Assembly (NCBI GenBank): GCA_027011235.1
Contig: JALVAI010000100.1
Location: forward strand, 1-11,509
Origin: Desulfobulbaceae bacterium
Lineage (GTDB): Bacteria > Desulfobacterota > Desulfobulbia > Desulfobulbales > Desulfobulbaceae
DNA: 11,509 bases
Direction: 5' to 3'
Part shown: piece after piece, positions 1-6,877 of the stretch
Numbering within the stretch: the first letter of the stretch is position 1
Layout: the number at the start of each line of letters is the position of its first letter
Notes under the pieces: model-generated
Seen by the model: only the letters and a program-made list of their open reading frames with translations
Told to the model about the DNA's origin: nothing
The model's database searches: none
Position numbers and translations under genes: made by a program

Positions 1-824
1 TTCGTGCTTTCAGGCCGGAACTCGTCTTTGGCGTTGGTGGATACGTGACCGGGCCGGTATTGACGGCAGCGAAAATATTACGGATACCGATATGCATCCA
101 TGAACAGAATTCAGTGCCGGGGCTGGCAAACCGGCTTGCCGGCAGACTGGCGGACAGGATTTGTATCTCTCTTCCCTGTAATCCGCCCTTTGCGGAGGCC
201 AAAACCATCCTGACCGGTAATCCGGTCCGCAGGGAGATCCTGGATGCGGCGCTTAAAAAAAAAACAGGGGCCGGAAACCGGATCAACATCCTGATTGTTG
301 GCGGCAGTCAGGGGGCAAGAAGGGTCAACGAGCTGGCGTGCGGGGCCATGAAAATGCTCCACAAGCGGGAAAAAACGGGCTTGCGGATCATTCATCAGAC
401 CGGCATGGCGGATGAAGAAAAGGTCAGGGCCGGTTATGCGGAGAGCGGCATTCGGGCAGAGGTTGCCGCCTTTTTCACCGATATGGCGAAACTCTACCTG
501 CAGGCAGACCTGGTCATCTCCCGGGCCGGGGCAACGACCCTGGCGGAGCTGGCGGTCATGGGGCTGCCGGCCCTGTTGATCCCCTATCCCTTTGCCGCCG
601 ATGATCATCAGACCACCAATGGCCGCTATTATGTTGAGGGTGGTGGCGCCCGCATGGTGCAGGAAAAAGAGCTGGATGAAGAAAAACTTGCCGCAGAGAT
701 CAGGCAGCTTGTCGACAGGCCGGAAAGACTTGGGGAGATGGCAGCGGCCATGAAAAGAATGGCCCGGCCGCAGGCAACGGAGCTGATTGTCGAGGTCTGC
801 AACCAGTTGGTCGGGGATAATTGA
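1..824 (+). CDS. murG: UDP-N-acetylglucosamine--undecaprenyl-PP-MurNAc-pentapeptide GlcNAc transferase, 5' partial
   Basis: MurG transfers GlcNAc from UDP-GlcNAc to lipid I to make lipid II at the inner face of the cytoplasmic membrane. The frame is open from base 3 to the TGA at 822-824, and the start lies outside the window. The GTG at 45 is an internal valine, because the conserved segment GVGGYVTGPVL is read straight through it. About 273 codons remain; the family is usually about 350-370 residues, so the N-terminal quarter is missing. Numbering from base 3, visible family motifs are HEQN (33-36), TGNPVR (71-76), the C-domain nucleotide-binding loop GGSQGARRVNE (100-110) and the SRAGATTLAEL / IPYPFAADDHQT region that binds UDP-GlcNAc. 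A run of ten A at 255-264 encodes Lys-Lys-Lys. The next gene, murC, starts 31 bp downstream. Identification is secure; only the start is unknown. Confidence 0.97.
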   Translation, partial: RAFRPELVFGVGGYVTGPVLTAAKILRIPICIHEQNSVPGLANRLAGRLADRICISLPCNPPFAEAKTILTGNPVRREILDAALKKKTGAGNRINILIVGGSQGARRVNELACGAMKMLHKREKTGLRIIHQTGMADEEKVRAGYAESGIRAEVAAFFTDMAKLYLQADLVISRAGATTLAELAVMGLPALLIPYPFAADDHQTTNGRYYVEGGGARMVQEKELDEEKLAAEIRQLVDRPERLGEMAAAMKRMARPQATELIVEVCNQLVGDN

Positions 825-855
825 GCCGGCATGGAAAAAGTGAATCAGGGAACTT

Positions 856-2244
856 ATGTACAATAAAACCAAGCATATACACTTTGTCGGCATCGGTGGC
901 ATCGGTATGTCCGGCATTGCCGAGCTCCTGTTGAATCTTGGCTATCGTGTCAGCGGCTCTGATCTGCACGAATCGGACATCACCCGCAAGCTGGCGTCCC
1001 TGGGCGGAATAATCCATGCCGGCCACCGGGCGGAGTGGATGGAAGGCGCGGATGTGGTGGTGACCTCATCGGCGATAAGCGCGGCCAATCCGGAGGTGGT
1101 GGCGGCAAAAGAGGCCCATGTGCCGGTGATCCAGCGGGCGGAGATGCTGGCAGAACTGATGCGCCTTGCCAAGTATGGGATCGCCGTTGCCGGCAGTCAC
1201 GGCAAGACCTCGACCACCTCGCTGGTTTCGACCATCCTTGCAGAGGCCGGCCTTGATCCAACCGTGGTGGTGGGTGGCAAGGTGGACAGCCTCGGCGGCA
1301 ATGCCAAACTCGGATGTGGCGATTTTCTGGTGGCAGAGGCGGATGAAAGTGATGGCTCCTTTCTCAAGCTTTCGCCGGTCATCGAGGTGGTCACCAACAT
1401 CGATCTCGAGCATCTTGATTATTACCGGGATCTTGAGCATATCAAAGATGTCTTTTTGCAGTTTATCGATATTTTGCCATTTTACGGGGTGGCTATCCTC
1501 TGTTTTGACGATGAAAATATTGCCCGCCTGCTGCCGAAGATACAACGACGGGTCATTACCTACGGTCTCAGTGAACAGGCGGACCTTTACGCCACCAGGA
1601 TTGAAAGCAAGGGGTTGGCAACCAGTTTTAGCGTCCGTTTTCATGGCCGTGATCTCGGCCGGGTCACCATTAACCGGCCGGGCAGACATACGGTCTATAA
1701 CAGCCTGGCCGCCATGGCCGTGGCCTTGGAACTGGACATCGATTTTGCGGTTATCACCAGGGCGCTGGCGCATTTTGACGGGGTGCAGAGGCGTCTGCAG
1801 ATCAAGGGGGAAAAAGGGGGAATACTCGTGGTCGATGATTACGGCCATCACCCCACCGAGATCCGGGCAACCCTGGATGCGGTTCGTGAAGGGTGGCCGG
1901 ACAGAAGGCTGGTGGTTGCCTTTCAGCCCCATCGCTATACCAGGACCAGGGCCCTGTTCAACGAGTTTCAGACCGCCTTCCACCGGGCGGATGTGCTTGT
2001 GATGACAGATATTTATGCTGCCAGTGAAAAGCCGATTGCCGGGGTGACCACTCCCCGGTTGCTGGCGGCAATAAAGGAGCATGGGCAGCGCAATACCCAG
2101 TATGTGGCCACGGTGGAAGAGCTGCCCGGGGCGCTCGCTGATCTGTTGCAGGAGGGTGACCTGCTGTTGACCCTTGGCGCCGGTAATATCGTGCGGGCGG
2201 GTGAACAGCTGTTGGACCGCCTTGGAGAATCAGGGGCCGCCTGA
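856..2244 (+). CDS. murC: UDP-N-acetylmuramate--L-alanine ligase
   Basis: MurC is the cytoplasmic ATP-dependent ligase that adds L-Ala to UDP-MurNAc, the first amino acid of the peptidoglycan stem peptide. The 462-residue product is full length for the family. Seen in order: the N-terminal UDP-binding loop GIGGIGMSGIAELL (12-25), the ATP P-loop GSHGKTSTTS (113-122), EADESDGSFL (161-170, with the Mur ligase carboxylates), NIDLEHLDYY (181-190), the central-domain GRH...N segment (277-282), DDYGHHPTEI (327-336) and QPHRYTRT (357-364) of the C-terminal domain. The ATG at 856 puts the UDP-binding loop at the expected distance from the N terminus, with a modest CAGGGA ribosome binding site at 846-851. 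Its TGA shares one base with the murB ATG (TGATG), which implies coupled translation. No unusual substitutions were seen in the motifs. Confidence 0.98.
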   Translation: MYNKTKHIHFVGIGGIGMSGIAELLLNLGYRVSGSDLHESDITRKLASLGGIIHAGHRAEWMEGADVVVTSSAISAANPEVVAAKEAHVPVIQRAEMLAELMRLAKYGIAVAGSHGKTSTTSLVSTILAEAGLDPTVVVGGKVDSLGGNAKLGCGDFLVAEADESDGSFLKLSPVIEVVTNIDLEHLDYYRDLEHIKDVFLQFIDILPFYGVAILCFDDENIARLLPKIQRRVITYGLSEQADLYATRIESKGLATSFSVRFHGRDLGRVTINRPGRHTVYNSLAAMAVALELDIDFAVITRALAHFDGVQRRLQIKGEKGGILVVDDYGHHPTEIRATLDAVREGWPDRRLVVAFQPHRYTRTRALFNEFQTAFHRADVLVMTDIYAASEKPIAGVTTPRLLAAIKEHGQRNTQYVATVEELPGALADLLQEGDLLLTLGAGNIVRAGEQLLDRLGESGAA

Positions 2245-3161
2245 TGTTGACTCCACGGCAGCAACGGGAGCTGGCTGAGCTGTGCGGGCCCGATGTTGCC
2301 TTTGATGTTGTCATGGCGTCTTTTTGCACCCTTGGCGCCGGTGGCCGGGCCGCTGCCCTGGCCGGGCCGCAGGATGTGGAACAGCTGGCGGCCCTGCTGG
2401 GCTTTTGCCGTCGGCAGGCCCTGCCCTGGCGGTGCATAGGCCGCGGGTCAAACCTGTTGGTGCGGGACCAGGGATTTGATGGCATCCTGATACGGTTGCA
2501 GGGCAGGTTTGCGACCATAACCACGCCTGCTGCCGACGGAATCGTCAGGGCAGGAGGCGGGAGCCTGCTTGCCGGACTGCTTGCCCATTGCCGCCGGGCC
2601 GGATTGAGCGGCCTGGAGTTTCTGGCCGGCATTCCCGGCAGCGTCGGCGGAGCGGTACGGATGAATGGTGGCGCCTTTGGTCACTGTGTTACCGAATCAC
2701 TGCAGCGGTTGACGATTGTAACAGGCGATGGTTCGGTAGGCGTCATGAGGCAAGGGGAGTGGCAATGCGGTTATCGCAGTTTCAGTATTGACGGGCTGGA
2801 TATGGAAAAGACCATTATTGCCGAGGCCGAATTTCAACTGCTTCCCGCGCCGTCTGCACAGGTGGAAGGCAAGATGCGTGAATTTCTGCGCCTGCGACGG
2901 GCAAAGCAGCCATCATCCCTGCCCTCGGCCGGGTCATTTTTCAAGAATCCGACCGGTGATTTTGCCGGTCGTCTGATCGAGGAGGCCGGTCTCAAGGGCG
3001 AGCGGGTCGGCGGGGCAATGGTATCCCCGGCGCACGCAAATTTTATCGTTAATGCCGGCGGCGCCACGGCAACGGACATAATCCGCCTGATGCGGCGAGT
3101 GCAGGAAAAAGTGCAGAGGCGCACAGGTATTTTTCTTGAGCCGGAAGTGCATATAATTTAA
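2244..3161 (+). CDS. murB: UDP-N-acetylenolpyruvoylglucosamine reductase
   Basis: MurB is the FAD-dependent cytoplasmic enzyme that reduces UDP-GlcNAc-enolpyruvate to UDP-MurNAc with NADPH, the substrate of MurC. The 305-residue length matches the shorter type II MurB rather than the longer E. coli type I. Visible features are the FAD-binding GRGSNLLV (66-73) and IPGSVGGAVRMNGGAFG (130-146), Tyr-Arg at 177-178 (the YR of the active site), PSAGSFFKNP (227-236) with Ser231 at the position of the catalytic serine, and the terminal LEPEV segment (298-302) carrying the active-site glutamate. The ATG at 2244 overlaps the murC stop by one base, so translation is probably coupled. The gene order murC-murB follows the dcw pattern; no ddl gene comes after it. 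Residue roles are assigned by family knowledge, not by alignment. Confidence 0.97.
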   Translation: MLTPRQQRELAELCGPDVAFDVVMASFCTLGAGGRAAALAGPQDVEQLAALLGFCRRQALPWRCIGRGSNLLVRDQGFDGILIRLQGRFATITTPAADGIVRAGGGSLLAGLLAHCRRAGLSGLEFLAGIPGSVGGAVRMNGGAFGHCVTESLQRLTIVTGDGSVGVMRQGEWQCGYRSFSIDGLDMEKTIIAEAEFQLLPAPSAQVEGKMREFLRLRRAKQPSSLPSAGSFFKNPTGDFAGRLIEEAGLKGERVGGAMVSPAHANFIVNAGGATATDIIRLMRRVQEKVQRRTGIFLEPEVHII

Positions 3162-3183
3162 GGTAAGAGGATAGCAGGATTTC

Positions 3184-3188
3184 AGGAG
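3184..3188 (+). promoter_or_regulatory. Ribosome binding site of ftsQ
   Basis: AGGAG lies four bases before the ATG at 3193, in the 31-bp gap after murB. It supports this start over later in-frame codons. No promoter or terminator was seen in the gap, so ftsQ is probably co-transcribed with murB. Confidence 0.75.
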
Positions 3189-3192
3189 ACGG

Positions 3193-4125
3193 ATGGCATT
3201 ATATACTCCAAAATATTCGCGGACCAAACCTGCAGGCCGGGGAATTGCCGGTGCGGTACGCCGCCTTTTGTCAAGCCTGCGGAAATTTCGGCTATCCACC
3301 CGTGTTGGAAAACGGTCCCGCGCCTTTCCACCCCCCGGAAAACAGGGCAGGGGCAACCTTTCCCGTGTCCATGTCCTGCTGCTGGTGATTCCGCTCCTGA
3401 TTTTCGTCTGCGGATGGTTTGTCTATGGCCGGCTGGCCTCCTCGGACATCTTCCGTCTGACCGAGTTGTCGGTGAGTGGTAATCACAAGGTCAGCCGGCA
3501 GCAACTGATTGAGAAAAGCGGTCTCCGGCAGGGTATGAATCTGCTCGGTTTTGATGTCAGGGCTGCCGAGGCCCGGTTGCACCAATTTGCCTGGGTACGG
3601 GACGCCCATGTCCGTATTGTCTGGCCATCCAGGGTGGAAATCAGTGTCAGGGAGCGGGAACCGCTGGCCCTGGTTTGCATGGCCGGCAAAAAACAGGGCA
3701 ACCTTTTTTATCTTGATCAAAACGGATATGTGTTTGCCCCGGTTCTACCGGGACAGGATGTTGATTTTCCAACCCTTACCGGTAACCTTGCCGCTCTTGG
3801 CCTTGAAAAAAAACAGGTCCGGCCCGATACCCCGGTTGCCGGGGCCCTTACCTTTCTCCGGCTGGCGGCCCGCGGCAACGCCATTCTCCCGGCCCAGGCG
3901 GTTTCGGAACTGCATGTTGATGCTGACCAGGGGTTGATCGTCTATCTTGTGGACCGTCCCTTTCCCATTTACATGGGCAGGGAAAATATTCGAACCCGCT
4001 ATTACCGGCTGGTGAAGATTCTGGAACGGTTGTACCGGAAGAAAAAAATTGGAGAGATAAAAGAAATTCAAATGAATTATATGGAAAACAGGGCGCTGGT
4101 GGCAACCGTCGGCCCTGTCAGGTGA
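3193..4125 (+). CDS. ftsQ: Cell division protein FtsQ (DivIB family)
   Basis: FtsQ is the bitopic inner-membrane protein that links early and late divisome components through FtsB/FtsL and scaffolds septal peptidoglycan synthesis. The 310-residue product has the family layout: a strongly basic cytoplasmic segment of about 60 residues; one transmembrane helix near 61-79 (VLLLVIPLLIFVCGWFVY); a periplasmic POTRA domain near 88-161, starting FRLTELSVSGNHKVS and ending SVREREPLALV; and a C-terminal FtsQ domain from about 170, including FYLDQNGYVF (172-181) and DFPTLTG (191-197). The cytoplasmic tail is long, and rich in Arg, Lys and Pro. Position between murB and ftsA confirms the call; sequence conservation in this family is low, so the call rests on topology, POTRA pattern and context. 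It ends seven bases before the first possible ftsA start. Confidence 0.95.
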   Translation: MALYTPKYSRTKPAGRGIAGAVRRLLSSLRKFRLSTRVGKRSRAFPPPGKQGRGNLSRVHVLLLVIPLLIFVCGWFVYGRLASSDIFRLTELSVSGNHKVSRQQLIEKSGLRQGMNLLGFDVRAAEARLHQFAWVRDAHVRIVWPSRVEISVREREPLALVCMAGKKQGNLFYLDQNGYVFAPVLPGQDVDFPTLTGNLAALGLEKKQVRPDTPVAGALTFLRLAARGNAILPAQAVSELHVDADQGLIVYLVDRPFPIYMGRENIRTRYYRLVKILERLYRKKKIGEIKEIQMNYMENRALVATVGPVR

Positions 4126-4132
4126 TCGGCCA

Positions 4133-5356
4133 ATGGAAGAGAGTATGGAACACGAACCCGGCGAACTCGTTGCCGGCCTTGACATAGGAACAACCAAGAT
4201 ATGTGCGGTCATCGGCGAGGTTTTTGCTGACCGGGTGGATATCATCGGCGTTGGCACCGCCGCTTCTTCCGGGATGAAGAAAGGCGTGGTCGTGAACATC
4301 GAATCCACGGTCAAGGCCATTCGTCAGGCGGTCGATGCCGCCGCTGATATGGCGGGCTGCGATATTGAGACGGTCTATGTCGGCATCGCCGGTAATCATA
4401 TCAAGAGTTTTAATTCACCCGGCATCATCGCCATCAACAACCAGGAGATTCGGGAAAAACATATCAACGAGGTCATCCGGGCCGCCCAGACCGTAAAAAT
4501 TTCTGATAATCAGCAGATTATCCACGTGCTGCCCCAGGAGTACATGGTCGATGATCACACAGGTATCCAGAATCCCCTTGGCATGACCGGGGTGCGGCTG
4601 GCAACCAATGTGCATATTGTCACTGCTGACAACACCTCGCTCCACAATCTGGTGACGAGCTGCAACCGGGCCGGGCTGGCGGTCTCGGAAATCGTCCTTG
4701 AATCCGTGGCCTCTTCCTACACGGTACTGAATAAGGATGAATTGGAACTTGGGGTGGTCCTCCTCGACATCGGCGGCGGGACCACGGACCTTGCCGTCTT
4801 CTGCAACGGCACGATCAAACATACCTGGGAACTGGCCCTGGGCGGCAACAATCTGACCAGTGATCTTTCCGTTGGTTTGCGGACCCCGCTTCAGGAGGCG
4901 GAGGAGCTCAAGTATCTGTATGGCGGCGCCCTGTCTTCAATGATCAAGGAAAACCTGATCATCGAGGTGCCCACGGTCGGTGACCGCAAACCCCGGAAGG
5001 TGTCCCAGCGGGTCATGGTGGAGATACTGGAGGCCCGCATCGAGGAAATTCTGCAGATGGTCAATGCCAATATCTGCAATTCAGGGTATCGTAACCGGAT
5101 TAATGCCGGTATGGTCCTGACCGGTGGTACCTCTTTGCTGGCAAATATCGTTGAGATGGCCGAGCAGGTTTTTGACATGCCGGTGCGGATGGCCTATCCC
5201 AATGGCATCGGCGGCCGGGTGGAGGATGTCTGTTCGCCCCGCTGTACCACTGCGGTCGGACTGGTACTTTATGGGAGCAAGGCCCTGCAGACAGGGCCGC
5301 GTGAAGCTGGCGGGGTGGTACACCGGCTGAAACACTGGGTGAAAAATATTGTCTGA
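4133..5356 (+). CDS. ftsA: Cell division protein FtsA (actin-like membrane anchor of FtsZ)
   Basis: FtsA is an actin-fold ATPase that tethers FtsZ to the inner membrane and recruits later divisome proteins. The 407-residue product shows phosphate 1, VAGLDIGTTKICAVIGE (13-29); the 1C subdomain, IIGVGTAASSGMKKGVV (37-53), which typifies FtsA among actin-like proteins; phosphate 2, LLDIGGGTTDLAVF (210-223); the adenosine motif MVLTGGTSLL (327-336); and a C-terminal basic amphipathic tail, VVHRLKHWVKNIV, which fits the membrane targeting helix. Two in-frame starts are possible. ATG 4133 has only a weak AGGTGA upstream inside the end of ftsQ. ATG 4145 (four codons later) has GGAA at 4135-4138 with a six-base spacer. 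The longer form is given; the difference removes only MEES. Followed by a 211-bp gap before ftsZ. Confidence 0.97.
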   Translation: MEESMEHEPGELVAGLDIGTTKICAVIGEVFADRVDIIGVGTAASSGMKKGVVVNIESTVKAIRQAVDAAADMAGCDIETVYVGIAGNHIKSFNSPGIIAINNQEIREKHINEVIRAAQTVKISDNQQIIHVLPQEYMVDDHTGIQNPLGMTGVRLATNVHIVTADNTSLHNLVTSCNRAGLAVSEIVLESVASSYTVLNKDELELGVVLLDIGGGTTDLAVFCNGTIKHTWELALGGNNLTSDLSVGLRTPLQEAEELKYLYGGALSSMIKENLIIEVPTVGDRKPRKVSQRVMVEILEARIEEILQMVNANICNSGYRNRINAGMVLTGGTSLLANIVEMAEQVFDMPVRMAYPNGIGGRVEDVCSPRCTTAVGLVLYGSKALQTGPREAGGVVHRLKHWVKNIV

Positions 5357-5370
5357 GGCCGGGGAAAATC

Positions 5371-5399
5371 TTTAGTCGAGGTTGTTTTCGTGGTATATA
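5371..5399 (+). promoter_or_regulatory. Candidate extended -10 promoter for ftsZ
   Basis: TGG at 5391-5393 followed by TATATA at 5394-5399 fits an extended -10 element (TGnTATAAT, four of six core bases). TTTAGT at 5371-5376 is a poor -35 match (three of six) at a 17-bp spacing. This would place transcription start near 5406, giving an ftsZ leader of about 160 nt. It lies just behind the ftsA stop, where many bacteria carry an ftsZ promoter. Sequence pattern only; an AT-rich coincidence is possible. Confidence 0.4.
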
Positions 5400-5407
5400 T
5401 AGTTTCT

Positions 5408-5424
5408 CCGGATTCCCGGTTTTT
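5408..5424 (+). terminator. Weak terminator- or attenuator-like stem with T run
   Basis: CCGG (5408-5411) and CCGG (5416-5419) can form a four-base-pair GC stem with an ATTC loop, followed directly by five T (5420-5424). The shape matches an intrinsic terminator, but the stem is much shorter than usual, so efficient termination is doubtful. It sits between the candidate promoter and the larger inverted repeats of the ftsZ leader. Confidence 0.2.
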
Positions 5425-5430
5425 GTTCCA

Positions 5431-5462
5431 TGCATCGGCAACGGTATTTTGCCGGGGATGCA
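5431..5462 (+). other. Inverted repeat 1 of the ftsZ leader
   Basis: TGCATC+GGCA (5431-5440) pairs with TGCC (5450-5453) and GATGCA (5457-5462): ten base pairs with a three-G bulge on the 3' arm (5454-5456) and a nine-base loop. It is the strongest of three adjacent inverted repeats between ftsA and ftsZ. It could be an RNA stem-loop in the leader or a DNA-binding palindrome; the sequence does not decide. Confidence 0.4.
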
Positions 5463-5465
5463 GCG

Positions 5466-5510
5466 CCAGTAATGTTTTTCATGCAGGCGGGGGTGTGAAA
5501 AGGGAACTGG
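5466..5510 (+). other. Inverted repeat 2 of the ftsZ leader (nested)
   Basis: CCAGT (5466-5470) pairs with ACTGG (5506-5510), and inside this TTTTCA (5476-5481) pairs with TGAAAA (5496-5501). This makes a two-part stem with an internal loop and a G-rich 14-base apical loop. The inner stem is AT-rich and weak. No protein-coding potential was recognised here. Confidence 0.3.
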
Positions 5511-5513
5511 TGT

Positions 5514-5533
5514 AACAGGTGGATAACCTGGTT
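5514..5533 (+). other. Inverted repeat 3 of the ftsZ leader
   Basis: AACAGGT (5514-5520) pairs with ACCTGGTT (5526-5533) around GGATA, seven base pairs with one bulged G. It ends 24 bases before the ftsZ ribosome binding site, a position where an RNA hairpin or operator could influence ftsZ expression. Function is inferred only from position. Confidence 0.3.
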
Positions 5534-5557
5534 TGTGCAATGATAATTCTTGTCAAT

Positions 5558-5562
5558 GGGGA
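5558..5562 (+). promoter_or_regulatory. Ribosome binding site that sets the ftsZ start
   Basis: GGGGA lies five bases before ATG 5568. It decides between that ATG and the in-frame upstream TTG at 5550 and ATG at 5556, which have no ribosome binding site. The resulting protein begins MSFRVAEEES, with the nucleotide-binding fold starting at the usual distance. Confidence 0.7.
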
Positions 5563-5567
5563 AAGCC

Positions 5568-6764
5568 ATGTCGTTTAGAGTAGCGGAAGAAGAATCTGTA
5601 GCAACGATTAAGGTTATCGGGGTCGGTGGCGGCGGTGGTAATGCCATCAATACCATGGTATTAAACAGGTTGTCCGGCGTTGAATTTATTGCAGCCAATA
5701 CCGATGTGCAGGCCCTGGAAAAATCCAGGGCCGATGTCAGGCTGCAGCTTGGGCCCGGGATTGCCAAGGGCATGGGCGCCGGCGCTGATCCGGAAGTGGG
5801 CCGTGAGGCCGCCCAGGAAAGCTATGATGAGTTGAAAAGCGCACTCCAGGGCGCGGATATGGTCTTTATCACCGCCGGTCTTGGCGGCGGCACCGGCACC
5901 GGGGCCGCGCCGGTGATCGCCAAGCTGTCCAAGGAATCGGGGGCGTTGACGGTGGCGGTTGTGACCAAGCCCTTTTATTTCGAGGCCAAAAAGCGGATGC
6001 GCAACGCCGAAGCCGGATGGGAAGAGCTCAAGGAGTATGCCGACACCATTATTACCGTGCCCAATGACCGGCTGCTTTCCCTGATGCAGAAAAATTCCAC
6101 CCTGGTCGACATGATGCAGAAGGTGGACCATGTGCTGTTGCAGGCAGTCAAGGGTATTACTGATCTGATCAACCTGCCCGGCCATATCAATGTCGATTTC
6201 GCCGATCTGCGTACTGTCATGAAAGAGGTGGGGCCAGCCATTATGGGAACCGGCGCCGCGGTCGGGGAAAACCGGGCGGCTGAGGCTGCCAAGCGCGCCA
6301 TTGACAACCAGTTGCTTGAGGATGTTGGCATTGACGGCGCCCGGGGCGTGCTGGTTAATATCTCCGCCACCGAAGACACCCTTACCCTGGCGGAATTCAT
6401 GGAGGCATCGGCCCTTATCCAGGAAAAGGCGCATGATGATGCCAATGTCATTATTGGCGCCCTTTTTGATGAATCCTGCGGCGAGGAACTGCAGGTCACC
6501 GTTATTGCCACCGGCATAGAGTCCATTGATGAGGCGGAAACCATCTCCCAGATCGAACTGGTCAAGGGCAAGGGCGCGGCCCGGCCTTCTTCCGAAACAT
6601 CTGCTTTGCGTGAGGAGGAACCAGTGCGGGAGGAGCGGCCGGTACGGCAGGCCAAGCCCAACAAGATGCCGACCGGGCTTTCCAAACTGCCGTTTCCCGT
6701 CTTTGATGATCACGATCTCGAGGACTATGACGAACCGGCCTATCTCCGCAAGAAGGCCAATTAG
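5568..6764 (+). CDS. ftsZ: Cell division protein FtsZ (tubulin-like GTPase)
   Basis: FtsZ polymerises in the cytoplasm at mid-cell into the Z ring, which recruits the divisome through FtsA. The 398-residue product is typical in length. Numbered from ATG 5568: GVGGGGGNAIN (18-28) of the GTP-binding T1 loop; the tubulin signature GGGTGTG (106-112); TKPFYFEAKKR (133-143); VPNDRLL (164-170); and the T7 loop NVDFADL (208-214), where Asp210 and Asp213 complete the GTPase site of the neighbouring subunit. Residues about 333-380 form a short charged linker rich in Glu, Arg and Pro. The end, DYDEPAYLRKKAN, is the conserved C-terminal peptide that binds FtsA and other partners. It stands alone behind a 211-bp leader, so it may be transcribed both with ftsA and from its own promoter. 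No clear terminator follows. Confidence 0.98.
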   Translation: MSFRVAEEESVATIKVIGVGGGGGNAINTMVLNRLSGVEFIAANTDVQALEKSRADVRLQLGPGIAKGMGAGADPEVGREAAQESYDELKSALQGADMVFITAGLGGGTGTGAAPVIAKLSKESGALTVAVVTKPFYFEAKKRMRNAEAGWEELKEYADTIITVPNDRLLSLMQKNSTLVDMMQKVDHVLLQAVKGITDLINLPGHINVDFADLRTVMKEVGPAIMGTGAAVGENRAAEAAKRAIDNQLLEDVGIDGARGVLVNISATEDTLTLAEFMEASALIQEKAHDDANVIIGALFDESCGEELQVTVIATGIESIDEAETISQIELVKGKGAARPSSETSALREEEPVREERPVRQAKPNKMPTGLSKLPFPVFDDHDLEDYDEPAYLRKKAN

Positions 6765-6877
6765 TCCCCAGTTTTGACCAACAACACAGCCGACAACGGA
6801 TTATCAAAGCCTCACTGTCTACCATTTCCGTTCCGGAAACGGGAACCATTCGTAAAAAATGGAAGGGCCGCCTGCCG

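Noticed and set aside
831..866. Eleven-codon open frame (MEKVNQGTYVQ) overlapping the murC start
   Set aside because: No ribosome binding site of its own and no attenuation structure behind it; probably chance in the murG-murC gap.
1166..2002. Second + strand frame of 278 codons inside murC
   Set aside because: Rich in Trp, Arg, Pro and Ser with no domain resemblance; the murC frame carries all Mur ligase motifs.
1066..2082. Long antisense open frame of 338 codons opposite murC
   Set aside because: It lies fully opposite a gene with intact catalytic motifs, has no recognisable domains and a Pro/Gly/His-rich composition typical of the reverse strand of GC-rich genes.
5542..5547. GATAAT as a second -10 element for ftsZ
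   Set aside because: No matching -35 at 16-18 bp, and the resulting leader would be only about 14 nt with the ribosome binding site almost at the 5' end.
5550..5567. Upstream ftsZ starts at TTG 5550 and ATG 5556
   Set aside because: GGGGA at 5558-5562 is correctly placed only for ATG 5568, and the shorter product matches normal FtsZ N termini.
5661..6713. Antisense open frame of 350 codons opposite ftsZ
   Set aside because: A shadow of the highly conserved ftsZ sequence, with no motif, no upstream ribosome binding site that I could see, and full overlap with an essential gene.
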